From the NCBI GenBank assembly GCA_021845645.1, contig JAJZVM010000039.1:1-32183 (forward strand): a DNA stretch of 32,183 nucleotides. The letters run 5' to 3'. Both the position numbers and the translations under genes were made by a program. How positions within the stretch are numbered: position 1 is the stretch's first letter; the number at the start of each line of letters is the position of its first letter. Origin of the DNA: Bacillota bacterium. GTDB taxonomy: Bacteria > Bacillota_E > JAJZYS01 > JAJYTV01. Below, piece after piece: positions 15,115 to 24,299 of the stretch. The notes below the pieces were generated by a model, which saw nothing but the letters and a program-made list of their open reading frames with translations, was not told the DNA's origin and did no database searches.

Positions 15115-15984
15115 GTGCGCAAGCTTGAAGTAAGGCAGGTGGACGCCTTCACCTCGCGGCCGCTCGAGGGCAATCCGGCTGGGGTCGTGCTCGAGGCGGG
15201 GGGCCTCTCGGCGGACGAGATGCAGGCCATAGCCAGCGAGATCAACTGCTCGGAGACCGCCTTCCTGCTGCGACCGCAGCACGGCGATCTGCGCCTGCGC
15301 TACTTCACCAGGACGCAGGAGGTGGACCTTTGCGGCCACGCCACCATCGCCAGCTTGCAGGCTTTGCTGGAGGAGGGACGGGCCGCCGGGACGCTCACGG
15401 CCGAAACGCGGGTAGGCGTCCTGGAACTCGAGATCGGTGCGTACGGAATGCACTGGATGCGTCAGGCCACGCCGCGCTTCAAGGACTGGCAGGACGACAC
15501 GGGCGAACTGCTGGAAGTGCTCGGTCTGACGCATGGGGATCTCGACCCCTCGATACCGGTCGGACTCGCTTACACCGGCCTCTGGGACCTTCTCGTGCCC
15601 GTCCGGGATCTTGCAGCACTCAATGCAGCGGGACCGGATCCACGCAGGCTCGGCGCGCACAACAGGCGGCGGGGCATCGTCTCGACGCATCTCTTCTGCC
15701 GCGAGACGCAGCGCGCCGGCAGCACTCTGCACACCCGGGACTTCTCGCCCGCGGCGGGCGTGCCCGAGGATCCGCACACGGGAACGGCAAGCGGCGCCCT
15801 GGGCGCCTACCTGGTCAAGGAGGGCGTGCTCGCCCCCGGCCGCCATATCTTCGAGCAGGGCTGGACCGTGGGTCGGCCAGGGCTCATCCACGTCGATGTG
15901 GCCGAAGGCGCGGCGACGGTGCGGGTCGGCGGCCAGGCGGTAACGGTCATCGCCGGCAAGTTCTCGCTTCCGGATCCGGCCTGA
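15115..15984 (+). CDS. PhzF family isomerase/epimerase-like protein
   Basis: PhzF-fold proteins catalyse proton shifts at carbon centres; PhzF itself isomerises a phenazine precursor, but most relatives have unknown substrates. The 289-residue protein has VDAFTSRPLEGNPAGVVL at the start, the likely catalytic Glu47 in NCSETAFLL, CGHATIAS (73-80), DPHTGTASGALGAYLV and VGRPG. Length matches the family. I prefer the GTG at 15115 (AAGGGG 8 bases before), since family members start right before KLEVxQVDAF; the ATG at 15082 would add 11 unrelated residues. No phenazine genes are nearby, so a phenazine role is not supported. A shared terminator follows. Confidence 0.9.
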   Translation: MRKLEVRQVDAFTSRPLEGNPAGVVLEAGGLSADEMQAIASEINCSETAFLLRPQHGDLRLRYFTRTQEVDLCGHATIASLQALLEEGRAAGTLTAETRVGVLELEIGAYGMHWMRQATPRFKDWQDDTGELLEVLGLTHGDLDPSIPVGLAYTGLWDLLVPVRDLAALNAAGPDPRRLGAHNRRRGIVSTHLFCRETQRAGSTLHTRDFSPAAGVPEDPHTGTASGALGAYLVKEGVLAPGRHIFEQGWTVGRPGLIHVDVAEGAATVRVGGQAVTVIAGKFSLPDPA

Positions 15985-16020
15985 GAACGTCTGCGATCGC
16001 TCGGGACGCACCATTGCACA

Positions 16021-16045
16021 CAGCCCCGGGGACAACCCGGGGCTG
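16021..16045. terminator. Bidirectional hairpin between convergent genes
   Basis: Perfect 10-bp arms CAGCCCCGGG (16021-16030) and CCCGGGGCTG (16036-16045) with a 5-base loop lie 36 bases past the PhzF stop and 16 bases past the end of the dehydrogenase gene on the other strand. The right side has pyrimidine-rich CGCCCTTCCTTACCCTT rather than a pure T-run. The placement between convergent genes supports a terminator for both. Confidence 0.75.
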
Positions 16046-16061
16046 CGCCCTTCCTTACCCT

Positions 16062-17552
<1,491 letters not shown>

Positions 17553-17579
17553 GCGAGACTCCTCCTTGGCTGATGCCGC

Positions 17580-18863
17580 TCAGTCGGCCCGGCGCCGCAC
17601 CCCTTCGAGCACCACCTGAAGCGCCTGGTCGAGATCGGCCTCGTCGATGACGAGCGGCGGCTGAAGGCGCAGGACGTTGCTGTCGACGCCGCCGACGCCG
17701 ATCAGGACACCATGCTCGCGGCAATAGGCGCGGACGGCCTTCGCCTGTGCCGCGTCGGGCTCTTTGGAGCCTGGGTCCTTGACGAGTTCGACACCGATCA
17801 TGAGACCGAGCCCCCGCACCTCGCCGACCCCCGGAATGTCCTGGGATGCCTGGCGCAGCCGCGACATCGCCTGCTCGCCAAGACGCGCCGCCCGACCCGG
17901 CAGGTCGTCCTCGAGCATCACGTCCAGGTTCGCGATCGCGGCGGCGCAGGAGACCGGGTTGCCGCCGAAGGTGGAGAGATGCTCGCCGGGCTTGAAGCTG
18001 TCGGCGATCTCGGGCCTTGCGATCGTGGCCGAGAGCGGGAAGCCGTCGGCGATGCCCTTGGCCGAGACGAGGATGTCGGGCTCGACAGCGAAATGCTCGA
18101 CGGCGAAGAGGCGGCCCGTGCGCCCGAAGCCGCACTGCACCTCGTCCGCGATCAGCAGGATGCCGTAGCGCTCCAGGATCGCCTTGACCTGCGGCAGGTA
18201 GGTCTTCGGAGGCACGATGATACCGCCCTCGCCCATGACAGGCTCCGCGATGAACGCCGCCACGTCGCCGCTCGTGTGAAAGCGGATGACATCCTCTACA
18301 GCCGCGGCAGCCTGCTCGCCGATCTCCTCGGGGCTGCCCTTGAAGCGCGAGCGGTAGGGGTAGGGCGTTGGGGCGAAGGCGACGCCCGGCAGATACGGGC
18401 CGCCGCGGGTCTTGCGAGAGAGGTTTCCCGTCAGGCTGAGGGTGCCGACCGAGCGTCCATGGAAGCTGCGTTCGAGGGCGATGAACTCGTGCCGCCCTGT
18501 GAAGGACTTGGCCATGCGCATGGCGGCTTCGATGCCCTCGGCGCCCGAGTTGGCGAAGAAGGTCTTCTGCAGCCTGCCGGGCGTGACCTGGGCCAGGCGC
18601 TCGGCGAGATCCGCGACGGGCTCGACATAGTAGGTGTAGGAACTGGCGTGGATCAGGCGGTCGATCTGGGCCTTGGCGGCGTCCCGCACCTTGGGGTGGA
18701 CGTGACCCGCATTGACGACCGAGATACCCGCAAAGCAGTCGATGTACTGGCGCCCGTCCTGAGCCTCGATGCGCGCTCCCGCGGCGCGGGCGACCACCAC
18801 CGGTTCGAGACCGCCCGTGAAGCTCGTGTTCACGTAGCGGTCGTACTTCTCCCTCGTGTTCGT
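17580..18863 (-). CDS. Class III (omega) aminotransferase, probable beta-alanine/GABA type
   Basis: A PLP enzyme that moves an amino group from an omega-amine (beta-alanine, GABA or similar) to a keto acid. Family marks: DGRQYIDCFAGISVVNAGH, FFANSGAEGIEAAMRMAK, the PLP aspartate in LIADEVQCGFGRTG, and the Schiff-base lysine in SAKGIADGFPLSA (residue 269 counted from 18863). Start: the first standard codon is GTG at 18833, but a textbook GGAGG (18871-18875) sits 7 bases before an ACG at 18863, and the intervening codons (NTREKYDRY) look like a normal family N-terminus. I therefore take ACG as the original start, mutated from ATG or used as is. The product would be 427 residues (417 from GTG). 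Confidence 0.88.
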   Translation of the reverse strand, partial: TNTREKYDRYVNTSFTGGLEPVVVARAAGARIEAQDGRQYIDCFAGISVVNAGHVHPKVRDAAKAQIDRLIHASSYTYYVEPVADLAERLAQVTPGRLQKTFFANSGAEGIEAAMRMAKSFTGRHEFIALERSFHGRSVGTLSLTGNLSRKTRGGPYLPGVAFAPTPYPYRSRFKGSPEEIGEQAAAAVEDVIRFHTSGDVAAFIAEPVMGEGGIIVPPKTYLPQVKAILERYGILLIADEVQCGFGRTGRLFAVEHFAVEPDILVSAKGIADGFPLSATIARPEIADSFKPGEHLSTFGGNPVSCAAAIANLDVMLEDDLPGRAARLGEQAMSRLRQASQDIPGVGEVRGLGLMIGVELVKDPGSKEPDAAQAKAVRAYCREHGVLIGVGGVDSNVLRLQPPLVIDEADLDQALQVVLEGVRRRAD

Positions 18864-18947
18864 GGCAGACCCTCCTTCAGCCTCAGCCTAGTAGAGCGAT
18901 ACGTCCTGCGTGAGGGACATGACGTCAAAAGTCGGCGCCCTGGCCCT

Positions 18948-20558
18948 TTACACCGTGTCCAGTTCACGTCTGCCGATCTGCAGGTGGGCAAGAAGCGCGA
19001 GCATGAGACCTGGCCGCCTGTGGGGACTCAGGAAGTCCTCGCCGAGCAGGGCCCTGATCCGGTCGATCCGGTAGTAGACCGTCTGGCGCCGGATGCGGAG
19101 CCTGCGGGCGGCCTCCTCCTTCTGATCGCACTGCAGCAGCACAGCGAGGCTGCGCACGAGCTCCGTGCCGTGACGACGGTCGTAGGCGAGCAAGGGGCCG
19201 ATCTCCTCCTCCACGAGGCGGGCGAGGTCGAAGCCGTCGCGGAGGTTCGCCAGCATCTTGAGGGCGCCGAGTTCGTCGTAAAGGATGCTGCTCTCCCCTT
19301 GGGACCACTGTCCCGCGTTCAGTGCCAGTTCCGCCTCGCTGACGCCCCTGGGCAGTTCGTCCAGCGGCAACCGCGACGAGACGCCGATCTGTGGGGGCAC
19401 ACCTCCGGAACCTTCCGCGACGCACCGGAGGCCGTCTGCGAGGCGTCTCAGCTGAGCCGCGCCGAACGGGTCGAAGAGCAGCATGGCGACAGCGCTGCGG
19501 TGGACGCCGACCAATGCCGCCCGTTCCGTGGCCGTCACATGCCGGCGGATTTCCGCCGCAAGTTCGCCAAGCGACGCGCCGGGGCAGCGCAGCAGGATTA
19601 GACTTGCCGCTGCAGGCAGGCGCCCCAGGCGCCGATAGCGCCCCAGATCGTCTGAAAGCAGGCCGGGCGGCTCCTGGCGAGTAAGCAGGCGGGCGACGAC
19701 GAGGTCGTCGTCTGCTGCTGCAGCGAGAGGGGGCCGCGGCACATGCGGCGGCGCCTGGGCGAGGGCCGCGGCTGCGAGGTCCAGCGCCATGCCCGCCGCC
19801 ACCCGGCCGTCTCCGGCACAGGCGACCGCAAGCAGCCCGTATCGCCCGTCCTGCTGCGTGATGAGGCGCGAGACGACGGCGCTGCCGTCGCCGAGAGTCG
19901 CGTCGCGCATGCTGGCGTGGCCGTCGCGCAGCTCGCGCAGGAGTTCTTCCGACATGTCCGCAAGGGCACCTGTGCGCTCCGGCGGTCCCGATGTGAGGGT
20001 TCTGCCCGCGGCAGGCAGAAGGACGGCCGCGTCGCCGAGCCAGAGGCCAAGCCGCGCGAAGATTTCCTCTTCGCGCGCCGCTGCGCCCTGCAGGCGGCGC
20101 AGGTCCTCCGCAAGCTGTTGCAGGGAGACAAGGGCCTGCTGCTCACCCTGCAGGATCAGTCCATGCACGTCGCGGGTGATGTCGACGAACCGCACCGGCG
20201 TCGGGAATGTCACGAGGGGCAGCGAAAGCCGGTCCGCGAGGCGGAGCATATCGTCCGGGACGCTCCTGAGGTACCTGCCGAGCTCGACGCAGACCCCCGC
20301 GACGCGGCAGTCCGCGAGCCGCTCGAGGTAGCGCCGCCGATCATGTGGCTGGCGCAGGCCCACGCCCGTCGAGAGGATGAGCTCCTGCCCACGCAGGTAG
20401 CGGGCGATGTCCGGAATCTCGCCGACATGCACCCAGCGTACGGGCGCGTCGAGACCCGCCCTGCCGGCGAGGAGCTCCGCGCCCTGGAAGGCCGGGCGCC
20501 GTAGCACCTCGCGCAGCGTGGGCAGGACGGCGGGACTCTCTTCGGACATCGTCGTCAC
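18948..20558 (-). CDS. PucR family transcriptional regulator
   Basis: The 536-residue protein has the full PucR layout: N-terminal PucR domain (about 13-135; WVHVGEIPDIARYLRGQELILSTG is characteristic), a middle GAF/CdaR-like region, and a C-terminal helix-turn-helix (about 478-505; QKEEAARRLRIRRQTVYYRIDRI). It directly precedes the aminotransferase and MmsA genes on the same strand. In Corynebacterium glutamicum a PucR-type protein activates GABA transaminase and semialdehyde-dehydrogenase genes, so a similar role with the omega-amine or an intermediate as inducer is a reasonable inference. It starts at GTG 20558; an ATG four codons later (20549) is equally possible. The 54-base gap to the upstream exonuclease gene suggests one transcript. 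Confidence 0.93.
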   Translation of the reverse strand: MTTMSEESPAVLPTLREVLRRPAFQGAELLAGRAGLDAPVRWVHVGEIPDIARYLRGQELILSTGVGLRQPHDRRRYLERLADCRVAGVCVELGRYLRSVPDDMLRLADRLSLPLVTFPTPVRFVDITRDVHGLILQGEQQALVSLQQLAEDLRRLQGAAAREEEIFARLGLWLGDAAVLLPAAGRTLTSGPPERTGALADMSEELLRELRDGHASMRDATLGDGSAVVSRLITQQDGRYGLLAVACAGDGRVAAGMALDLAAAALAQAPPHVPRPPLAAAADDDLVVARLLTRQEPPGLLSDDLGRYRRLGRLPAAASLILLRCPGASLGELAAEIRRHVTATERAALVGVHRSAVAMLLFDPFGAAQLRRLADGLRCVAEGSGGVPPQIGVSSRLPLDELPRGVSEAELALNAGQWSQGESSILYDELGALKMLANLRDGFDLARLVEEEIGPLLAYDRRHGTELVRSLAVLLQCDQKEEAARRLRIRRQTVYYRIDRIRALLGEDFLSPHRRPGLMLALLAHLQIGRRELDTV

Positions 20559-20612
20559 CGACCTTGCGCGACCCCTGGGGCAACGGCATGGGGAAGGGCC
20601 GGGGCACGGCTC

Positions 20613-21365
20613 TCAGCCGAGCGAGGCGAGGAAGTGGCCATAGAGCGGATGCGACTCCCCAAGGGCTTCAAGGGCGCCGCGCACCCCTTGCACGATGCTC
20701 TCCGACTCGACCGGCGAGCACCAGCCGGCGACCGGACCGAGTCTCGCGAACGCCAGCGTCAGCGTCGCCACGTCGCAGGTGCAGTAGGCGGAGATGTCCT
20801 GCGATCTGCCTTCGGCGAAAAGCTGGCGGACATCCCCGCCGTCGACGCCGAGTTTGCCCGGGATGCCGAGCATCGTCGCGAGTTCGTGCTGGCTGAGAGG
20901 GGTGGAACTGCCGTAGTCCGAGAGAACGTCCATCACGTCGAGATGCGCCTCGCGGAACCTCTGCCTGTATTCGCCCCGCCAGAGCGCGGCGGGCGAGACG
21001 CCATGCCAGATCGCCCTCTGCACCAGTACCGGCATGTCGAAGCGGCGGCCATTGTACGTGACGAGCCTGACAGCGGGGGCTCTGTGCGCGAAACCTGCCC
21101 AGAAGTTTTGCAATAGCTGTGCCTCGTCGCCGCCACCAAGCGGGCGCAGGACGTCGACGCTGCCGTCCGGGCCGATGACACAGACCGAGATCTCGACCAC
21201 CTGGTGGTAGAGTGGCTTGGGAAAGCCGAACGCCTCACCCTCCGATCTGGGCGGGGCGACAAGCGGCATGGCCTCGGCATCGGTCAGATCGGGCTTTGCC
21301 AGCACGCGCCTAGCCATGTCGGGGTCGACGACGGTCTCCACATCGAAGACCAGCGCAGGCCTCAA
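20613..21365 (-). CDS. Predicted PolB-like 3'-5' exonuclease (DEDDy)
   Basis: The 250-residue protein is an RNase H-fold exonuclease related to the proofreading domain of DNA polymerase B. Exo I: FDVETVVD (Asp8, Glu10). Exo II: VTYNGRRFDMPVLVQRA. A middle block HLDVMDVLSDYG follows, and Exo III is AYCTCDVATL, with the tyrosine and aspartate of the DEDDy type. There is no polymerase domain, as usual for these stand-alone proteins. Its role (DNA repair, RNA processing) is not established. The TTG start at 21365 has GGAAGGGG upstream. It is divergent from the ABC exporter and heads the regulator/aminotransferase strand, probably by chance of position rather than function. Confidence 0.85.
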   Translation of the reverse strand: MRPALVFDVETVVDPDMARRVLAKPDLTDAEAMPLVAPPRSEGEAFGFPKPLYHQVVEISVCVIGPDGSVDVLRPLGGGDEAQLLQNFWAGFAHRAPAVRLVTYNGRRFDMPVLVQRAIWHGVSPAALWRGEYRQRFREAHLDVMDVLSDYGSSTPLSQHELATMLGIPGKLGVDGGDVRQLFAEGRSQDISAYCTCDVATLTLAFARLGPVAGWCSPVESESIVQGVRGALEALGESHPLYGHFLASLG

Positions 21366-21484
21366 GGCGGCACCCCTTCCTCTTTTCCTTCGAGCACGCT
21401 AGCGGCTTCCGCGCGGCGGCCTCTATTCCTGCTCGCCGTCCCACGGCGGGAAGCTCCGCCTGCGGCCAGGTCCTTCTGGTACTC

Positions 21485-21493
21485 TGGTACAAT
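21485..21493 (+). promoter_or_regulatory. Candidate extended -10 promoter element (ABC exporter)
   Basis: TGGTACAAT has the TGn extension plus a 5/6 match to TATAAT. No good -35 hexamer lies at 16-18 bases, which extended -10 promoters tolerate. The ATG at 21492 overlaps the element, so if this is the promoter, translation of the ABC gene must start downstream. Confidence 0.35.
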
Positions 21494-22475
21494 GACCCAG
21501 GACATCAGGGCACGGCTATGCTGGGAAGAGACGCTGCGGACGATTGGGGGGATCGATCTGGCCAGGAGCGAGTTCCTGCGCCTGCAGGAGGTCCGCAAGG
21601 CCTACGGTGACTTGCGGGCGGTCGATGGCGTCGACCTCGGTATCGAGCCGGGACAGATCTTCGGTCTCTTGGGACCGAACGGCGCCGGCAAGACCACGAC
21701 GCTCGAGATGATCGAGGGGCTGAGGCGTCCCGACGCGGGCCGCATCACCTACGGCGAGCACGATCTGGTGCGCGAGCCGAGGGTGGCGCGGGAGCGCTTC
21801 GGCGTGCAGTTGCAGACCTCGGCGTTCTTCGAGCTGCTGCGGGTCGACGAGACGATAGACCTCTTCGGAAGCTTCTATAAGCACACCATCCCGACCGATC
21901 GGCTCATCGAGCGGTTCGAACTCGGCGAGAAGCGCAAGGCCTACGTGCAGAACCTGTCGGGCGGCCAGCGCCAGCGGCTTGCGGTGGCGCTCGCACTGGT
22001 GAACGACCCGGAGGTCGTGTTTCTGGACGAGCCGACGGCGGGCCTCGACCCGCAGGCCAGGCGCAACGTCTGGGATTCGGTGCGTGAGCTGCAACGGGAG
22101 GGCAGAACGGTCGTCCTGACAACGCACTACATGGACGAGGCGGAGGCCCTGTGCGACCACCTCGCGGTGATGGACCACGGCCGCGTTCTGGACGAGGGCC
22201 AGCCGCAGGAACTGATCCGGCGGCACCGCCCCGGGGCGTTCATCGAACTTGCGGCGGAGGTGCCGATCGACGACGAACTGCGCCTTCCCGGACTTGAACG
22301 CGTGTCGCGGGACGGAGCGAAGACGATCCTCATGACGCAGCGCCTCGACGAGACGCTGTCGGCGCTCGCCGAATGGGGCAGGAGCCGCGAGGTGCCGCTT
22401 ACCGGTCTCGCGACGCGCTCCGCGACGCTCGAGGACGTCTTCCTGCAGCTGACGGGAAGGAGCCTGCGCGACTGA
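21492..22475 (+). CDS. ABC transporter ATP-binding protein (drug/ABC-2 exporter type)
   Basis: The ATPase of a two-gene exporter. It has Walker A GPNGAGKTTT, Q-loop (GVQLQTSAFF), signature LSGGQRQRLAVA, Walker B VVFLDEPTAGLD and the switch histidine in TTHYMDEAE, followed by a C-terminal regulatory domain ending in TLEDVFLQLTGRSLRD, typical of the CcmA/DrrA group. Start is unsure: the ATG at 21492 adds about 20 residues not typical of the family and overlaps a -10-like box, while a CTG at 21558, six bases after GGGGGG, sits right where relatives begin (FLRLQEVRKAYG follows). The stop shares a base with the permease ATG, so the two are coupled. Substrate unknown. Confidence 0.92.
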   Translation: MTQDIRARLCWEETLRTIGGIDLARSEFLRLQEVRKAYGDLRAVDGVDLGIEPGQIFGLLGPNGAGKTTTLEMIEGLRRPDAGRITYGEHDLVREPRVARERFGVQLQTSAFFELLRVDETIDLFGSFYKHTIPTDRLIERFELGEKRKAYVQNLSGGQRQRLAVALALVNDPEVVFLDEPTAGLDPQARRNVWDSVRELQREGRTVVLTTHYMDEAEALCDHLAVMDHGRVLDEGQPQELIRRHRPGAFIELAAEVPIDDELRLPGLERVSRDGAKTILMTQRLDETLSALAEWGRSREVPLTGLATRSATLEDVFLQLTGRSLRD

Positions 22476-23545
22476 TGAGACAGCTCTTGATGGTGACGGG
22501 GGCGCTCTTGCGTTCGATGGTGCGCAACCGGCAGGCCCTCTTCTGGACGTTCTTCTTTCCCGTCCTGCTGATGGTGGTGTTCGGCTTCCTCGGCAACTCG
22601 AATTTCAAGCTGAACCTTCTCATCTCGGGACCCAAGTCGGGAACCGAGGCCAGGATCGTGCAGGCGTACAGGAAGATCCCGTACTTCAGCGTAAGGCGCG
22701 AGGACCGCAGGCAGGCCCTGCACATGGTGCGCATCGGCCAGGCCGATGCGGTGCTGCTGCTGCCCAAGGCCGCGACGCCGCCGCCCTGGCACGCGACCCT
22801 CGTCTACAACAGCGCCAACATGCAGACGGCCCAGCAGGCCGTATCGGCCGTGACGTCGGCCGCCGCGCAGATCAACCTCGCCATGGCCGGGGCGCGGCCC
22901 GTCTTCTCCGTCCAGCCCAAGGCCGCCTCCGGCAGCCGAAGCTCCACGTACCTCGACTTCCTGCTGCCGGGTGTCCTGGCGCTGATGGCGATGCAGAACA
23001 GCCTGTTCGGCGTGGCGGGGAGTCTCACGCGCTGGAAGGAGAAGGGGGTATTGCGCCGCTTTCTGGCGACTCCCCTGACGCCGCTGCAGTTTCTTGGCGG
23101 CGTCGTGCTGTACCAGCTCGTCTTCGGCGTCCTCAGCGCCGCGCTGATCGTGGCGATCGCCATGGCGCTGCTGCACGCCACTGTCAGCCTGCCTCTGCTG
23201 CCGCTTCTCGCGACCGTCATCGTCGGCATGGCGGCGTTCCTCGCAATCGGCTTCGTCATCGCCGGCTTCGCGAAGACGGAGGAGGCGAGCATGCCGATCA
23301 TCAACGTGGTCAGCTTTCCGATGATGTTCCTGAGCGGCGTCTTCTTCCCTGTCACGAGCTTGCCGCCGATGCTGCGCTCCATCGTGCACTTCCTGCCGCT
23401 CACCTATCTCGTGGACGGCGTGCGCGGACTGATGTCGGGACAGTACCTGCCATGGGCACAGTCAGTGCAGGGCGACATCCTCGCTCTGGCCGTCTGGTTC
23501 GTCATCCTCGCGTTGATCTCGAGTCGCACCTGGCGCTGGGAGTAG
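22475..23545 (+). CDS. ABC-2 type transporter permease
   Basis: The membrane partner of the preceding ATPase. The 356-residue protein has one N-terminal membrane helix (LFWTFFFPVLLMVVFGFLG), a large extracytoplasmic loop (about 40-165), and a C-terminal bundle of five helices beginning DFLLPGVLALMAMQNSLFG. It also has the cytoplasmic WKEKGVLRRFLATPL element and the FPMMFLSGVFFPVTSLP signature typical of ABC-2 exporters for drugs, lipids or antibiotics. The ATG at 22475 overlaps the ATPase stop codon (TGATG). The N-terminal GNSNFKLNLLI and NSANMQTAQQ loop features match the ABC2_membrane_3 group. The cargo cannot be inferred. Confidence 0.92.
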   Translation: MRQLLMVTGALLRSMVRNRQALFWTFFFPVLLMVVFGFLGNSNFKLNLLISGPKSGTEARIVQAYRKIPYFSVRREDRRQALHMVRIGQADAVLLLPKAATPPPWHATLVYNSANMQTAQQAVSAVTSAAAQINLAMAGARPVFSVQPKAASGSRSSTYLDFLLPGVLALMAMQNSLFGVAGSLTRWKEKGVLRRFLATPLTPLQFLGGVVLYQLVFGVLSAALIVAIAMALLHATVSLPLLPLLATVIVGMAAFLAIGFVIAGFAKTEEASMPIINVVSFPMMFLSGVFFPVTSLPPMLRSIVHFLPLTYLVDGVRGLMSGQYLPWAQSVQGDILALAVWFVILALISSRTWRWE

Positions 23546-23612
23546 CAAGCCCTGACCGTCCGTCCTCGGATATCATGGCGGGAGAAGGCGGTCCCGCAAT
23601 GGAGGCGAACGG

Positions 23613-24140
23613 ATGGACGTGCGGCTCAGGCCAGCGCAGGAGACCGACCTCCCTTTCTTCTACCGCTGGCAGGAGGAAGATCTCGGCTGGGAGCGGTACA
23701 CCTGCCGGCCGGTGGAGTTCGTGCGTCCGTACCCGGTCTTCCGCGCGCGTTACATGGAAGCCCTGCGCGGCGGTCGCGAGGTGGTGTTCACCGTACTCAG
23801 GGACGGCGAGATCGTCGGTCGCACGGTCGCCCAGAACGAAAACCCGCGCAACCGCAGCCTGGAGATCGGCTACTACCTCGCCGCCGGCGCGCGCGGGCAA
23901 GGTGTCGGCCGCGAGGCCGTCAGGACCTTTGTCGGCATCCTCTTCACCTGGCCCGGCAAGATGCTGCACAAGCTCTATGCCACGACGTCGGCCGACAACG
24001 GGCCCTCGATCGCGGTGCTGGAGGCCGCCGGATTCCGTCTCGACGGCCGCTTGCGCGAACACTACCTGATCGATGGCGCGTTCAGCGACGAACTCTACTA
24101 TTCGCTTTTGCGGCGCGAATGGCGGGCCCCGGAGCCTTAG
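23613..24140 (+). CDS. GNAT family N-acetyltransferase (RimJ/RimL-like)
   Basis: This 175-residue enzyme should transfer an acetyl group from acetyl-CoA to an amine on a protein or small molecule. It has the GNAT core: EIGYYLAAGARGQGVGREAV, where the Q/RxxGxG/A acetyl-CoA loop is RGQGVG, and C-terminal NGPSIAVLEAAGFRLDGRLREHYLIDG, the RimJ/RimL/SpeG type ending. The start is the ATG at 23613 with GGAGG 8 bases before. It follows the exporter by 67 bases on the same strand and may be part of its transcript. Substrate unknown. Confidence 0.9.
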   Translation: MDVRLRPAQETDLPFFYRWQEEDLGWERYTCRPVEFVRPYPVFRARYMEALRGGREVVFTVLRDGEIVGRTVAQNENPRNRSLEIGYYLAAGARGQGVGREAVRTFVGILFTWPGKMLHKLYATTSADNGPSIAVLEAAGFRLDGRLREHYLIDGAFSDELYYSLLRREWRAPEP

Positions 24141-24299
24141 CCGGATTTGGCAACAGCCGAGCGAGATCGGCTGACGCGGCAGTCTTACAGGGCGTCGCGT
24201 CTCTCAGGCGTTTCACATGCGGCAAGGCTGCACATTCACTGTATTTTCAGCCGCGGTGGGTAGACTGACCAACAGGTCTCAGCGGGGGGGACGTATCTA

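Noticed and set aside
15029..15984. Phenazine biosynthesis role for the PhzF-like gene
   Set aside because: No other phz genes are near, and most PhzF-fold proteins in bacteria are unrelated to phenazines.
18864..18947. Promoter and TGACGTCA palindrome before the aminotransferase
   Set aside because: A TTGAC-like -35 and an 8-bp palindrome can be seen on the minus strand, but no -10 lies at a workable distance and 8-bp palindromes are common by chance.
17712..19601. 629-codon open frame on the plus strand
   Set aside because: Antisense to the aminotransferase and PucR genes; composition and lack of any motif mark it as a shadow. The same holds for 15330-17369 (plus) and 25074-26972 (minus).
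24141..24299. T-box or other leader riboswitch before asparagine synthetase
   Set aside because: I looked for the T-box GGGTGGNACCGCG block and a terminator with a T-run; only a 6-bp hairpin (AGCCGA/TCGGCT) without a T-tail is present.
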